Positions 1-14,150 are shown, counted from the first letter of the stretch. The stretch: DNA of 64,000 nucleotides from Ramlibacter montanisoli (GCF_013087525.1 NZ_JABFCS010000001.1:1550001-1614000); one strand, 5' to 3'. Program-made: numbers and translations. The notes: generated from the sequence alone by a model not told the origin.

Positions 1-211
1 GCTCGAAGAAGTCGTAGGCGGACACCGAGTCGAAGCTGGCGTCCTCGTAGGGGATGGGCTCGATCGCCAGGTTGGCCCGCCGGATCTCGCAGGCGCCGGC
101 CTGCGCGGGCACGACGATGTCGACGCCGCACAGCTGGTCGCGGCCGTACGGATTGCGCGGTGTTTCCCCGCACCCGAGGTCCAGGTGCCGGGTGGGTTCA
201 CTCTTGGCCAT
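1..211 (-). CDS. Class I SAM-dependent methyltransferase (N-terminal fragment)
   Basis: The minus-strand frame opens at ATG 211-209 and runs off the window edge, giving about 70 residues. The start reads MAKSEPTRHLDLGCGETPRN; the LDLGCG segment is the SAM-binding motif I of Rossmann-fold methyltransferases, and a second acidic segment (CGVDIVV, about residues 29-35) fits motif II. Near the window edge FDSVSAYDFFE resembles the post-motif region of type 11 methyltransferases. The substrate cannot be predicted from this part. It follows rng on the same strand after a 29-base gap that holds a hairpin, so it may be co-transcribed with it. The family call is firm; the gene is incomplete only because of the window boundary. 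Confidence 0.7.
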   Translation of the reverse strand, partial: MAKSEPTRHLDLGCGETPRNPYGRDQLCGVDIVVPAQAGACEIRRANLAIEPIPYEDASFDSVSAYDFFE

Positions 212-212
212 G

Positions 213-232
213 CCGCCGGATCATACCGGCGG
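213..232. other. Short inverted repeat between rng and the methyltransferase
   Basis: CCGCCGG (213-219) and CCGGCGG (226-232) form a 7-bp stem around a 6-base loop in the short gap downstream of rng. There is no T-run on either side, so it is not a clear intrinsic terminator. It could stabilise an mRNA 3' end or attenuate read-through. Confidence 0.35.
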
Positions 233-240
233 TCACTACC

Positions 241-1716
<1,476 letters not shown>

Positions 1717-1824
1717 GTGGGGGAAAGCATAACCCAGCGGCCCCGCGAACGCGGCCTCGCTGCTAGAGTGGGCGACAGCGGCCGTAACGGCGCGGCCGCC
1801 TTTACCCCGGTAGCACCACTCCCC

Positions 1825-3338
1825 ATGAACGATACCCCCGGCTGCCCGATTTCCTCGAGGGCGGCGGCGCCATGGGCGAGCGGATCCGCGCTTTCGACTG
1901 GCACTCCCATCCGCTGGGCTTGCCGGCCCAGTGGCCGCCGGCGCTGCGCATGGCGATCAGCCTGTGCCTGCATTCCAGCTTCCCCACCGCGATCTACTGG
2001 GGGCCGGACTTCCACCTCCTCTACAACGACGCCTGGGCGCCGATCCCGGCGGAGAAGCACCCGCAGGTGCTCGGCAAGCCGGCGCGCGAGGCCTGGCCGG
2101 ACATCTGGGACATCGTCGGGCCCCAGTTCCAGCAGGTGTTCGACACCGGCGACGGGATGGCGGTCTACGAGCAGATGCTGCCCATGGTGCGCGGCGGCCT
2201 GCCGCGCGAGACCTGGTGGAACTACAGCCTGACGGCGATCCGGCAGGCGGACCACAGCATCGGCGGCATCTTCAACCAGGGCAACGACATCACCGACGTG
2301 GTCCACGCACGGCGCGAGCGCCAGCTGGAGATCGACCGCTGGCGCGAGCTGTTCCGGCAGGCGCCGGCGCCGGTGGCCCTGCTGCGCGGCCCGAAGCACG
2401 TCTTCGAGTTCATCAACGATGCCTACCGCCAGCTGGTCGGCGGCCGCGACCTGGTGGGCAAGCCGGTGGCCGAGGCGCTGCCGGAAATCATCGCCCAGGG
2501 TTTCGTGGACCTGCTGGACGGCGTGTACCGCAGCGGCGAGGCCTACCTGGGCAGCTCGGCCGCGGTGAAGCTGCAGCGGCGGCCCGGCCAGCCGGCGGAA
2601 GACTGCGTCGTCGACTTCGTCTACCAGCCGGTGCGCAACGGCGGCGGCGAGGTGGACGGGATCTTCGTGCTGGTCACCGACGTGACCGACCGGGCGCGGG
2701 CCGAGGCGGCGCTGCGGCTGTCCAACTGGCAGCTGGGCGAGGAACGCGCGCGGCTCGCCTCGCTGATCGAGGCGGAGCAGCGGGCGCAGAAGGCCTTGCG
2801 CCTGTTCAACGAGACGCTGGAAGCGCACGTGAAGAAGCGGACCGAGCAGCTGAGCGAGGCGCTGCGCCGGCAGCAGGTCGCGGCCGACCGGCTGCGCGCC
2901 ACCTTCGAGACGCAGATGATCTACCAGGGCTTCGTGGAATGCGACGGCACCCTGCGCGACACCAACGGTGCGTCGCTCGCGGCCATCGGCGCGCGGCTGG
3001 CGGACGTCGTGGGGCGGCCGTTCTGGGACACGCCCTGGTTCACCGGCACGCCGGGCGCGCCGCAGGCGATCCGCCAGGCCGTGGAGGCCGCCGCCGGCGG
3101 GCTGCCGGTGCAGATGCCCCTGACGCTGGAGCTGCCGGTCGGCCGCCGCCAGCTGCACGTCTCGCTGCGCCCCGCCGCCAACGAGCGCGGGGAGATCGTG
3201 GGCATCGTGCCGGAGGCGATCGACGTCACCGAATGGACGGCCGCCGCGCAGTCCATCCTGCTGGCCGACGTCAGGGCGCCGTCCGCACGCCTGCCGATCG
3301 CAGCAGCCGCGCCGTCTCGTGCAGCGGAAGTCCCATGA
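1825..3338 (+). CDS. PAS-domain sensor protein without kinase domain, frameshifted near its start
   Basis: The intact frame from ATG 1872 encodes 488 residues. The N-terminal PAS module (about 1-150) has the [15 protein letters not shown] signature of large sensor kinases, a second PAS covers about 165-280, a coiled coil about 280-325 ([20 protein letters not shown]), and a third PAS about 330-455. No DHp or HATPase follows: the frame ends 68 bases inside maf on the other strand. The family usually begins with residues like [16 protein letters not shown], and these lie upstream in frame but without a start. ATG 1825 (MNDTP...) joins this frame if one C is added to the run at 1835-1839. So the gene is 3'-truncated and possibly decaying, or it senses and signals through a separate partner. 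Confidence 0.7.
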
Positions 3339-3879
3339 TGCCGGTGTAGGAGCCGGCGATGCGGGCGATGTGCGCCGCCGCCCTGCCCTGCACCGCATAG
3401 GCGCCGGCCTTGCCCATGGGTTCGCCGCTGGCGACGTAGGCGCGGATCTGCGCCGGCGACATCGCTTCGAAGGTCACGCGTGAATCGCTGAGGGCGGCCA
3501 GGCGCTTGCGTCCCGCCTGCACCGCCACCGCCGTCAGCACGCGGTGCGTGTGGCCGGCGAGCTCGCGCAGCATGCGCGCCGCGTCGGCGGCATCGGCGGG
3601 CTTGCCGTAGATGGTGCGGCCCAGCGCCACCGTCGTATCGGAACAGAGCACCGGCGCCGCGGGCAGGCCGCGCCGCTGCAAACGCGCCAACGCCGCATCG
3701 AGCTTCAGGCCGGTGACGCGCCGCACGTAGGCCGCGGGCGCTTCGCCGGGCTGCTCGTGCTCCAGCGCTTCGCTGTCCTCGCCCTCGTCGGGCAGCAGCA
3801 GTTCGTAGCGCACGCCGAGTTGTTCCAGCAGCTGGCGCCGGCGCGGGCTCTGCGATGCGAGGTAGACGAACTCACTCAC
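3271..3879 (-). CDS. maf: Maf-family nucleoside triphosphate pyrophosphatase (dTTP/UTP type)
   Basis: A 202-residue protein starting at GTG 3879. It has the Maf hallmarks: [15 protein letters not shown] at the N-terminus, [10 protein letters not shown] with the catalytic acidic residue, [21 protein letters not shown], and [10 protein letters not shown] with [11 protein letters not shown] near the C-terminus. Maf proteins hydrolyse non-canonical or specific NTPs to the NMP plus pyrophosphate; the subfamily with this pattern prefers dTTP/UTP and modified pyrimidines. Its start overlaps the rlmH stop by 8 bases, so translational coupling is likely. Its last 68 bases overlap, antisense, the 3' end of the PAS sensor gene. 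Confidence 0.92.
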   Translation of the reverse strand: MSEFVYLASQSPRRRQLLEQLGVRYELLLPDEGEDSEALEHEQPGEAPAAYVRRVTGLKLDAALARLQRRGLPAAPVLCSDTTVALGRTIYGKPADAADAARMLRELAGHTHRVLTAVAVQAGRKRLAALSDSRVTFEAMSPAQIRAYVASGEPMGKAGAYAVQGRAAAHIARIAGSYTGIMGLPLHETARLLRSAGVRTAP

Positions 3880-4338
3880 GGTGGTAAGGGTGGCCGGCGT
3901 TGATGGACCAGCCGCGATAGAGCTGCTCGGCCAGCAGCACGCGCACCATGGCGTGCGGCAGCGTCAGGTCGGACAGGCGGATGCGTTCGTGCGCCGCCTG
4001 GCGGAAGGCGGGATCGAGGCCGTCCGGCCCGCCGATCACCAGCGCCACGACGTCGTTCTCCAGCTGCCAGTCCTTCAGCTTCGCGGCCAGGGCGACGGTG
4101 GTGAGCTGCGTGCCGCGCTCGTCCAGCGCCACGACACGCGCCCCTTTCGGGATCGCCGCCTCGATGCGCTCGCGCTCCGCCGCCAGCAGCGCCGGCAGCG
4201 TCTTCGAGGCGCGGGGTTCGGTCTTGACCGCCTTGAGCTCCAGCCGCATCTCCGGGGGAAGCGCTTGGCGTAGTCCTCCCAGGCGGCCTGCGCCCAGTCA
4301 GGCACGCGCTGGCCGACGGCCACCACCAGCAGGCGCAT
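3872..4338 (-). CDS. rlmH: 23S rRNA (pseudouridine-1915 N3)-methyltransferase RlmH (frameshifted in this sequence)
   Basis: The gene is split over two frames. The first part, from ATG 4338, reads [20 protein letters not shown] and continues to YAKRFP; the second part continues with [14 protein letters not shown] and keeps the SPOUT knot motifs VALDERG and LVIGGPDGL plus [16 protein letters not shown]. Adding one G to the G5 run at 4254-4258 (plus strand) joins them into a 155-residue protein, exactly the normal RlmH length. RlmH methylates pseudouridine 1915 in helix 69 of 23S rRNA. It lies 2 bases after rsfS and overlaps maf, the classic nadD-rsfS-rlmH-maf order. The break is probably a sequencing error. 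Confidence 0.92.
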
Positions 4339-4340
4339 GC

Positions 4341-5060
4341 TCAGCGCCGGCTGGGCGACTTCTTGCCGGGAGCCTTCTTGGCCGGGGCGCTCCGGGACGG
4401 CGCGCTCCGGGCGGGGGCACTTCTGGCCGGGGCGCTGCGGGCCGGTGCGCTCTTCGAGGCCGCCCCGCGTGCGGGCGCCTTCTTCGCCGGCGCCTTCAGC
4501 GCGGCCTGGCCGGCCGCCGAGCGCGCGGTGTTCCTGGCGCTGGTCTTCTTCGCCGCCGTCTTCTTGGCGGCCTTCTTCGCGGCGCTCGCCTCGCGCTCCA
4601 TGGTCTTCACGGCGGTGCTGCGGCGCAGGGACGGGCTGGCCGCCTTCTTCGCCACGGGAGCGGGCGCGCGTTCGGGCATCGCGGGCTTGGGCGCGCCCAG
4701 GCGCAGCCGGATCGGCTTCTCGCCCCAGATCTCTTCCAGGTGGTAGTACTGGCGGATCGCGGGCTGCATGATGTGGGCCACCGCGGCGCCGCAGTCCACG
4801 ATGATCCACTCACCGTTGTCCTCGCCCTCGATGCGCGGCTTGGGGAAGCCCGCTTCGCGCACCGCGTCCACCACGCTGGAGGCCAGCGCCTTGGTCTGCC
4901 GGTTCGAGGTGCCGGAGGCCACGATCACGCGCTCGAACAAGGGGGACAGGTGCTCGGTGTTGAAGACCTGGATGTCCTGGCCTTTCACGTCTTCGAGGCC
5001 ATCGACGATGGCCCTCTGGAGTTTCTGCGTGTCCTTCTTCGCGGCGGTTTCTGTCGTCAT
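4341..5060 (-). CDS. rsfS: Ribosomal silencing factor RsfS with long basic Ala/Lys/Pro tail
   Basis: Residues about 10-115 form a standard RsfS/Iojap domain ([49 protein letters not shown]), which binds ribosomal protein uL14 and blocks subunit joining under starvation. RsfS proteins are usually about 105-130 residues; this one has 239. The extra 115 or so residues are low-complexity and very basic, with [16 protein letters not shown] stretches followed by repeated SAPAR units, resembling histone H1-like tails. The ATG at 5060 overlaps the nadD stop (ATGA). The tail may contact rRNA or nucleic acid, but that is inference. Confidence 0.9.
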   Translation of the reverse strand: MTTETAAKKDTQKLQRAIVDGLEDVKGQDIQVFNTEHLSPLFERVIVASGTSNRQTKALASSVVDAVREAGFPKPRIEGEDNGEWIIVDCGAAVAHIMQPAIRQYYHLEEIWGEKPIRLRLGAPKPAMPERAPAPVAKKAASPSLRRSTAVKTMEREASAAKKAAKKTAAKKTSARNTARSAAGQAALKAPAKKAPARGAASKSAPARSAPARSAPARSAPSRSAPAKKAPGKKSPSRR

Positions 5061-5659
5061 CAGGTGGGTTGGTAGAGGTCGTGGGATTCAATATAACTGG
5101 CAACGGCTGGCTCAACCAGTTCGGTGATGTCCTGCCCCGCTGTCAGCCGGGCTCGGATCTCGGTGGCGCTTTCGGGCATCTGCGGCAGCTGCAGCGTCTC
5201 CAGGCGCACGCCGGGCAGCGCGCGCAGGGCGGCCACGCCCTCGCCCGTGCCGCGGCCGGCCACGCAGAGCACGGCCAGCCGCGCGATCTCCTGCCAGTCG
5301 CGCCAGCTGGTGAAGCTGGCCGCCTGGTCTTCGCCCATCAGCAGGTGCAGGCGGGCGCCGGGGTGCTGGGCCTGCAGCTCGCGCAGGGTGTCCACGCTGT
5401 AGGTGGCGCCGGCGCGCCTGAGCTCGCGGTCGTCCACTTGCACCTGCGGCAGGCCGGCGAAGGCCAGCTGCGTCATCGCCAGGCGCTGGGCGGCCGGCGT
5501 CAGCGTGCGCGCCTTGTGCCAGGCATTGCCGGTGGGAAAGACGTACAGCCGGTCCAGCGGCAGCTGGTCGATGGCCACCCGGGCGAGCGCGACATGGGCA
5601 CGGTGCGGCGGATCGAAGGCGCCCCCGAACATGCCCACCCGTGCCGGGGCGTGGCTCAA
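5060..5659 (-). CDS. nadD: Nicotinate-nucleotide adenylyltransferase
   Basis: The product joins nicotinate mononucleotide and ATP to form nicotinate adenine dinucleotide in NAD biosynthesis. The nucleotidyltransferase motif is [20 protein letters not shown], with the HxGH-like ATP-binding histidines, and the distal motif [11 protein letters not shown] matches the (I/V)SST-type C-terminal signature. I chose the TTG at 5659, which overlaps the hemF stop (TTGA) and gives 199 residues; a GTG or ATG a few codons downstream, just before the GMFGG segment, is an alternative. The stop overlaps the rsfS start by one base, so nadD-rsfS-rlmH-maf probably form one operon with hemF upstream. Confidence 0.9.
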   Translation of the reverse strand: MSHAPARVGMFGGAFDPPHRAHVALARVAIDQLPLDRLYVFPTGNAWHKARTLTPAAQRLAMTQLAFAGLPQVQVDDRELRRAGATYSVDTLRELQAQHPGARLHLLMGEDQAASFTSWRDWQEIARLAVLCVAGRGTGEGVAALRALPGVRLETLQLPQMPESATEIRARLTAGQDITELVEPAVASYIESHDLYQPT

Positions 5660-6571
5660 ACCCAGTCCTTGCGAACCAGGAAGCGCTGCAGCAGCTCCTC
5701 CTCGCGCGAGCCCGGCTTGGGCTGGTGCTGGTAGGCCCAGGCGGCGTGCGGCGGCATCGACATCAGGATCGACTCGGTGCGGCCGCCGGACTGCAGGCCG
5801 AAATGCGTGCCGCGGTCCCACACCAGGTTGAATTCGACGTAGCGGCCACGGCGCAGCAGCTGCCATTCGCGCTCCCACGGGGTGTAGGGACTGTCCTTGC
5901 GGCGCTTGAGCACCGGCAGGTAGGCGTCCAGGAAATGGTCGCCGACCGACTGCACCAAGGCAAAGCTGCGGTCGAAGCCGTCCTCGAAGTAGTCGTCGAA
6001 GAAGATGCCGCCGATGCCGCGCGGCTCGTTGCGGTGCTTCAGGAAGAAATACTCGTCGCACCACTGCTTGAAGCGCGGGTACTTGTCCGCGCCGAAGCGC
6101 TGCAGCGCTTCCCGGCACACGCCGTGGAAGTGGACGGCGTCTTCCTCATAGCCGTAGTAGGGCGTGAGGTCCATGCCGCCGCCGAACCAGTACACCGCCG
6201 GCGCGTTCGCGGGCAGCGCGGCCAGCATGCGCACGTTCATGTGCACCGTGGGCGCGAAGGGGTTGCGCGGGTGGAACACCAGCGACACGCCCATGGCCTC
6301 GAAGGAGGCGCCGACCAGCTCGGGCCGGTGCTGCGTCGCCGAGGGCGGCAACTTGGGCCCGCGCACGTGCGAGAAGCCGACGCCGGCGCGCTCGAACACG
6401 TTGCCCTCTTCCAGGATCATCGTGACGCCTTCGCCCTGCAGCGGCTCGCCCGGCTCCTTCTTCCATGCGTCGGCCCGGAAGGGCTTGCCGTCCAGCTCTG
6501 CTGGCGGCCTCGGCGATGCGCTGCTGCAGGCCCGTGAGCCAGCCGCGCACGGCGGTGATCCCGGACTCCAT
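5656..6571 (-). CDS. hemF: Oxygen-dependent coproporphyrinogen III oxidase (frameshifted in this sequence)
   Basis: HemF converts coproporphyrinogen III to protoporphyrinogen IX in haem synthesis. Most of the protein is in one frame (254 residues): [53 protein letters not shown] and [16 protein letters not shown] are all strongly conserved. The first 22 or so residues ([20 protein letters not shown]...) lie in another frame starting at ATG 6571. The join is near 6495-6505 and needs one base removed (or two added); the repaired length is 304 residues, typical for the family. It lies 2 bases downstream of purD. Confidence 0.93.
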
Positions 6572-6573
6572 CG

Positions 6574-8573
<2,000 letters not shown>

Positions 8574-8634
8574 GGATTCGTCCTTGTTGTCTTCTGAGTT
8601 ACTCTACGAATACCCGCATTCTACTTTTCGCACC

Positions 8635-10157
8635 ATGGCCGAACCGATGCTGATCGCCCAACATGGCAAAACCGAAGCGCACCTGCTGCCCGCGCTGGCC
8701 AACCGGCACGGGCTGATCACCGGCGCCACCGGGACCGGCAAGACCGTTTCCCTGCAGAAACTGGCCGAAAGCTTCAGCCGCATCGGCGTGCCGGTGTTCC
8801 TGGCCGACATCAAGGGCGACCTCACCGGCATCAGCCAGCCGGGCAAGCTGGAAGGCAAGATCGCCCAGGCCATCCAGGAGCGCGGCCTCACCATGCCCGA
8901 ACCGATGGCCTGCCCGACCACCCTGTGGGACGTGTTCGGCGAACAGGGCCACCCGGTGCGCGCGACCATCACGGACATGGGGCCGCTGCTGATCGGGCGG
9001 ATGCTCAACCTGAACGAGACGCAGGCGGGCGTGCTGCAGATCGTCTTCAAGATCGCCGACGCCAACGGCCTGCTGCTGCTGGACCTGAAGGACCTGCGGG
9101 CGATGCTGCAGCACGTGGGCGACAACGCCAAGCAGTTCACCACGGAATACGGGAACATCAGCCCGGCCAGCGTGGGTGCCATCCAGCGCGGCCTGCTGCA
9201 GATCGAGGCGCAGGGCGGCGACAAGTTCTTCGGCGAGCCCATGCTCAACATCGCCGACTTCATCCAGACCGACGCCAAGGGCCACGGGATGGTGAACATC
9301 CTGGCGGCCGACAAGCTGCTGAACTCGCCCCGGCTGTACGCGACCTTCCTGCTGTGGATGCTGTCGGAGCTGTTCGAGACGCTGCCCGAGGTGGGGGACC
9401 TGGACAAGCCCAAGCTGGTGTTCTTCTTCGACGAGGCGCACCTGCTGTTCGACGAGGCGCCCAAGGTACTGGTCGAGCGCATCGAGCTGGTGGTGCGGCT
9501 GGTGCGCTCCAAGGGTGTCGGCGTGTATTTCGTGACGCAGAACCCGCTGGACATTCCCGACTCCGTGCTGGCGCAGCTGGGCAACCGCGTGCAGCATGCG
9601 CTGCGCGCCTTCACGCCGCGCGACCAGAAGGCGGTGAAGGCGACCGCCGAGACCATGCGCCCGAAGCCGGGTCTCGACATCGAGGCGGCGATCACCGAGC
9701 TGGCCGTGGGCGAGGCGCTGGTGAGCTTCCTGGACACCAAGGGCCGGCCCACGATCACCGAGCGCCTGTACGTCATCCCGCCGGGCAGCCAGATCGGGAT
9801 CATCACGCAGGAACAGCGCAAGGCGTTGATGGCCGACTCGATCGTGGCCGGCGTGTACGAGAAGACCGAGGACCGCGAATCGGCCTACGAACACCTGAAG
9901 GCGCGCGCGGCCGATGCCGCTGCTGCCGGCGCGGCCGGAAGCACCGGCGGCGCCGCGGGTGCGCAGGCGCCATCCGGTGGCACCTTCGGCGGCTTGTCGG
10001 ACGTGCTGTTCGGCTCCACCGGCCCGCGCGGCGGCAAGCGCGAAGGCCTGGCGGAGAGCTTCGCCAAGTCGGCCATCCGCACCATCGGCAGTTCCGTGGG
10101 CCGCGAGATCGCGCGGGGGTGTTGGGGAGTATTTTGGGTGGGGCGCGGCGGCGATAG
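8635..10157 (+). CDS. HerA-like P-loop ATPase (DUF853 family), frameshifted at the C-terminus
   Basis: The protein starts [20 protein letters not shown] at ATG 8635. Walker A is [18 protein letters not shown] (about residues 26-43) and Walker B is [16 protein letters not shown], followed by [21 protein letters not shown]. This is the DUF853/HerA-FtsK superfamily found singly in many proteobacteria; its physiological substrate is not established. A Gly/Ala-rich linker precedes a C-terminal GREIARG segment. As written, the frame runs on to 10194 with an odd Trp-rich tail; adding one G to the G5 run at 10115-10119 gives the expected [13 protein letters not shown] ending at 10157. It is divergent from yebC, 61 bases apart. 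Confidence 0.85.
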
Positions 10158-10190
10158 GGCCACGCCTGGTCTGTCCTGGACCGGGCTTTC

Positions 10191-10273
10191 GTAGGCTGGG
10201 GTGACGAAGGAACCCCAGCGGTTCCAGCTGACTTCCACGAAGCTGGGGTTCGCTGCGCTCACCGCCAGCCTAC
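10191..10273. repeat. REP pair (BIME) upstream of the RAYT gene
   Basis: Two REP-like units face each other. The first starts with GTAG (10191-10194) followed by an 8-bp perfect stem, GCTGGGGT (10195-10202) and ACCCCAGC (10212-10219). The second is inverted: GCTGGGGTTCGC starting at 10242 and ending CCAGCCTAC at 10273. The GTAG tetranucleotide before an imperfect palindrome is the usual REP substrate layout for RAYT enzymes, and the RAYT gene begins about 50 bases downstream. The same family recurs at 10873-10906 and 15357-15439. Confidence 0.8.
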
Positions 10274-10321
10274 TCAGAATGAATGACATCCGGCGAAGGC
10301 CGGCGGCGTTGCATGGGAATC

Positions 10322-10860
10322 ATGCGCCGCTACATCCGCGCCGAAGCCGCCGGGGCCACTTTCTTCTTCACCGTCGTCCTGCAAGACCGCAGCGCGCGCT
10401 ACCTCGTGGACCACATCGCAGAGCTGCGCGAATGCATCCGCATCGTCAAGCAGCGGCATCCATTCGAGATAGAAGGCATGGTGGTCCTCCCCGAGCACCT
10501 GCACGCCATCTGGCGGCTGCCACCGGACGACCCGGACTTCTCCTCGCGGTGGATGCTGATCAAGCAGTCCTTCACCCGGAAGCTCGAGGAACAGGGCGCG
10601 CTGGCAGAGTCATCCTCCGGCGCCCGGGGCCGCAAAGGCGAACGCAACCTCTGGCAGCGCCGCTTCTGGGAACACCAGATCCGTGACGAGGACGACCTCG
10701 TCCGGCACATGGACTACATCCACTTCAATCCCGTCAAACACGGCTGGGTGTTGCGGGCGCGAGACTGGCCGTACTCCAGCTTGCATCGCTTCGTGCGGGA
10801 CGGGCGCCTTCCGGCGGATTGGGGCATCAGCGCCGCGATCCAGGGGAGTTCGGCGAATAG
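10322..10860 (+). mobile_element. REP-associated tyrosine transposase (RAYT, IS200-like Y1 nuclease), frameshifted near its end
   Basis: About 179 residues starting MRRYIRAEAAGATFFFTVVL (ATG 10322; ATG 10313 is an alternative). The HUH motif is LPEHLHAIWRLP, and the conserved WQRRFWEHQIRDEDDL and MDYIHFNPVKHG blocks with the downstream RDWPYSSLHRFVRDG segment are characteristic of RAYTs. As written the frame runs far into the next gene; adding one G to the G4 run at 10821-10824 gives DWGHQRRDPGEFGE and a stop at 10860, the normal RAYT end. These domesticated transposases are thought to mobilise REP elements. REP units flank it on both sides. Confidence 0.88.
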
Positions 10861-10872
10861 AGCGTGCGCGCT

Positions 10873-10906
10873 GCTGGGGTTCGCCTGGAGGCTCACCACC
10901 AGCCTA
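10873..10906 (-). repeat. REP unit downstream of the RAYT gene
   Basis: GCTGGGGTTCGCC at 10873 through CCAGCCTAC at 10906, that is, a GTAG-headed REP on the minus strand. It begins 12 bases after the inferred RAYT stop and belongs to the same sequence family as the upstream pair, so the gene sits inside its own REP cluster. Confidence 0.75.
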
Positions 10907-10980
10907 CAGGGACGAAAGCGAAACAGTGCTGCACTCCCCGGCAGCTTTGCTAGAGTGGCCTTTTGGCTTCGCGTGCCCCT

Positions 10981-12226
10981 ATGCCCACAGACACTCCGGC
11001 CCCCGCCACATCCGGCTGACCTCCCACGCCGGCGGCCAGGGCGCCCTGCCCATCCAGTGGGGTGCGGCGACCCCCTTGGAGCGCGGTCCCATCGTCGGCA
11101 CGACCACCAAGCGCGCGCACCGCAACGTGATCGGCACGCACAGCGGCTCGTACAGCGTGTACCGCGCCCTCGCCGTCGCCGCCGGCGCGCTCAGTCGCGA
11201 GCACAAGGCGGACCTGACCAACACCGCGCCGACCGACCACATCGGGCCCTACCCGCAGTGGACCGACCCCGGCAAGATCGTCAGCCTCGACCCTTGGGGT
11301 GCCACGGTGGCCGACGTGTTCTCCGGCGAACTCGCCGCCGGCTACGACATCCGACCCACCATCGCCGTGACCAAGGCGCACGTGATCCTGCCCGAGGTGA
11401 TCGAGGCGATCCAGAAGGGCCGCCTGAAGCCGGACAACGACATCCTGCTGGCCGGCGGCGCCGCCTGCGTCACCAAGGCCGCGATCGAGCCGGTGTGGTG
11501 GCTGCCCGGCGTGGCGCAGCGCTTCGGCTGCAGCGAGTCCGACCTGCGCCGCGTGCTGTTCGAGGAAACCGGCGGCATGTACCCGGAACTCGTCACCCGC
11601 AGCGACCTGGAAGTCTTCCTGCCCCCATCGGCGGGCAGACCGTCTACATCTTCGGCAATCCGCGCGACCTGGCGAACCCCGAGGTCGAACTCACCGCCCG
11701 CGTGCACGACGAGTGCAACGGCTCCGACGTGTTCGGCTCCGACATCTGCACCTGCCGCCCCTACCTCACGCACGCCATCGAGGAATGCATCCAGGGCGCG
11801 CAGCGCGGGGGCGTGGGCCTCGTGTCCTATTCGCGCAAGGAAGGGCGGGCGCTCGGCGAGGTGACCAAGTTCCTGGTCTACAACGCGCGCAAGCGCCAGG
11901 TGGGCGGCGACACGGCCGACCAGTACTTCGCCCGCACCGAGTGCGTGGCCGGTGTGCAGGACATGCGCTTCCAGGAGCTCATGCCCGACGTGCTGCACTG
12001 GCTGGGCGTGAAGAAGATCCACCGCCTGGTGTCGATGTCGAACATGAAGTACGACGCGATCACCGGCCAGGGCATCGAGGTCGGCGAACGCGTGGACATC
12101 CCGGAGAGCCTGATCCCCGCCGACGCACGCGTGGAAATGGACGCCAAGAAGGCCGCCGGCTACTTCACGCCCGGCACGGTGCCCGACGCCGACGCGCTCA
12201 AGCAGACCAAGGGACGCGGCCTGTGA
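10981..12226 (+). CDS. GTP cyclohydrolase II-like protein of the URC uracil-catabolism type (two frameshifts)
   Basis: Repaired, this is a 415-residue protein with a GTP_CH_N-type N-terminal half (HIRLTSHAGGQ, TKRAHRNVIGTHSGSYSVYR, HIGPYPQW) and a RibA-like C-terminal half. The latter keeps the zinc cysteines in HDECNGSDVFGSDICTC and the substrate segment VSYSRKEGRALG. The start ATG 10981 (MPTDTPAP) joins the body by adding one C at 11000-11004, and a second C is missing at 11622-11626 (FLPP then IGGQTVYIFG). Proteins of this fused architecture, next to DUF1688, correspond to Urc1 of the URC pathway rather than to riboflavin RibA. Its stop overlaps the DUF1688 start (GTGA). The exact reaction is still not established for the family. 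Confidence 0.85.
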
Positions 12227-13491
12227 CACCGGTGCAGCCACTCCCCGGTTCGGCCGGCGCCGAGGAGGCCGCCAGCGCGCTGCGCTCCACCCGCGCCATC
12301 CGCGAACGCTGCGGCCAGCTGCTGGCCCGCGCGCGCGCCGGCGAGTCGCGCTGGCTGACGGTCGAGGACGGCTTCATGGAAACCGCCGCGCGCGAGGTGG
12401 CTGACATCACCCGCAAGCGCTATCCCAAGGGCCACATCCCGCTGCACAGCCGCTGGCGCCACCTGGAAGCCGGCGGCGTCGACCGCAAGGCGGAACTGGA
12501 GCGGCTGCTCGGCCCGGTGCCGAACGCCGTGCTGGGCGAGGCGATGGTGGACCTCACCTTCGTGAGCGTGCTGCTCGATGCGGGCGCGGGCCACGAATGG
12601 AAGTACGTCGAGCCGGCGACCGGCCAGACCTTCACCCGCTCCGAAGGCCTGGGCGTGGCGAGCTTCCACGCCTTCACCGCCGGCCTGTTCTCCAGCGACC
12701 GGAAGCGGCCGCTGCAGGTGGACGCGGCCGGCCTGCGCGGCCTGTCGACGGACCACCTGGCGTCCGCCTTCCAGGTGCGCGACAACAACCCGCTGGTGGG
12801 CATCGAAGGCCGCGCCGTGTTGCTGCGGCGCCTGGGCGAGGAGATGCAGGAGCGCCCCGAGGTGTTCGGCGGCGAAGTGCCGCGGCCCTCCGGCATCTAC
12901 GCGCAGATCCTGTCGCCCGCGCCGGACGTCCCGCGCACGGCCGACGTGACGGCGCACGACATCCTGTCGCAGATCCTCCTGAGCTGCTCGGGCATCTGGC
13001 CGTCCAGCAATGCCATCGGTTCCGTTCCCATGGGCGACTGCTGGCGCCACGAAGCGGTGCGCGGCGAGGGTCTCAGCGACGGCTGGGTGCCTTTCCACAA
13101 GCTGTCGCAGTGGCTCACCTATTCGCTGCTCGAGCCCTTCGCCTGGTCCGGCGTGAAGGTGCGCGGACTCGAAGCCCTGACCGCCCTGCCCGAGTACCGC
13201 AACGGCGGCCTGCTGCTGGACACCGGCGTGCTGCGCCTGCGCGACCAGGCGGCCGCGCGCGAGACCTGGAAGCCGGGCGACGAGCTCATCGTCGAATGGC
13301 GCGCCCTCACGGTCGCCCTGATGGACGAACTGGCGGTGGAGGTCCGCAAACTGCTCCACCTGGACGAACACCGCATGCCGCTGGCCTGCGTGCTCGAAGG
13401 CGGCACCTGGGCCGCCGGCCGCGAGCTGGCGCAGCGCCACCGCGGCGGCCTGCCGCCCCTCAAGGTCGCCAGCGACGGCACCGTCTTCTGA
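12223..13491 (+). CDS. DUF1688 family protein (Urc4-like, uracil catabolism)
   Basis: A 422-residue protein starting at GTG 12223, which overlaps the upstream stop. Recognisable DUF1688 segments include [49 protein letters not shown] and [19 protein letters not shown]1688 is the Urc4 family, required for uracil degradation in the yeast URC pathway and found beside the GTP cyclohydrolase II-like gene in many bacteria. The reaction is not firmly known. The 13-base gap to upp supports one operon for uracil use (two URC proteins plus the PRPP-dependent uracil activator). Confidence 0.85.
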   Translation: MTPVQPLPGSAGAEEAASALRSTRAIRERCGQLLARARAGESRWLTVEDGFMETAAREVADITRKRYPKGHIPLHSRWRHLEAGGVDRKAELERLLGPVPNAVLGEAMVDLTFVSVLLDAGAGHEWKYVEPATGQTFTRSEGLGVASFHAFTAGLFSSDRKRPLQVDAAGLRGLSTDHLASAFQVRDNNPLVGIEGRAVLLRRLGEEMQERPEVFGGEVPRPSGIYAQILSPAPDVPRTADVTAHDILSQILLSCSGIWPSSNAIGSVPMGDCWRHEAVRGEGLSDGWVPFHKLSQWLTYSLLEPFAWSGVKVRGLEALTALPEYRNGGLLLDTGVLRLRDQAAARETWKPGDELIVEWRALTVALMDELAVEVRKLLHLDEHRMPLACVLEGGTWAAGRELAQRHRGGLPPLKVASDGTVF

Positions 13492-13504
13492 GAAACTCGC
13501 AACC

Positions 13505-14140
<636 letters not shown>

Positions 14141-14150
14141 GCTCGGCCGC

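Noticed and set aside
10981-12226. Riboflavin biosynthesis ribA
   Set aside because: The protein carries the GTP_CH_N extension and lies with DUF1688 and upp; no other rib gene is present, so the URC-type role is more likely.
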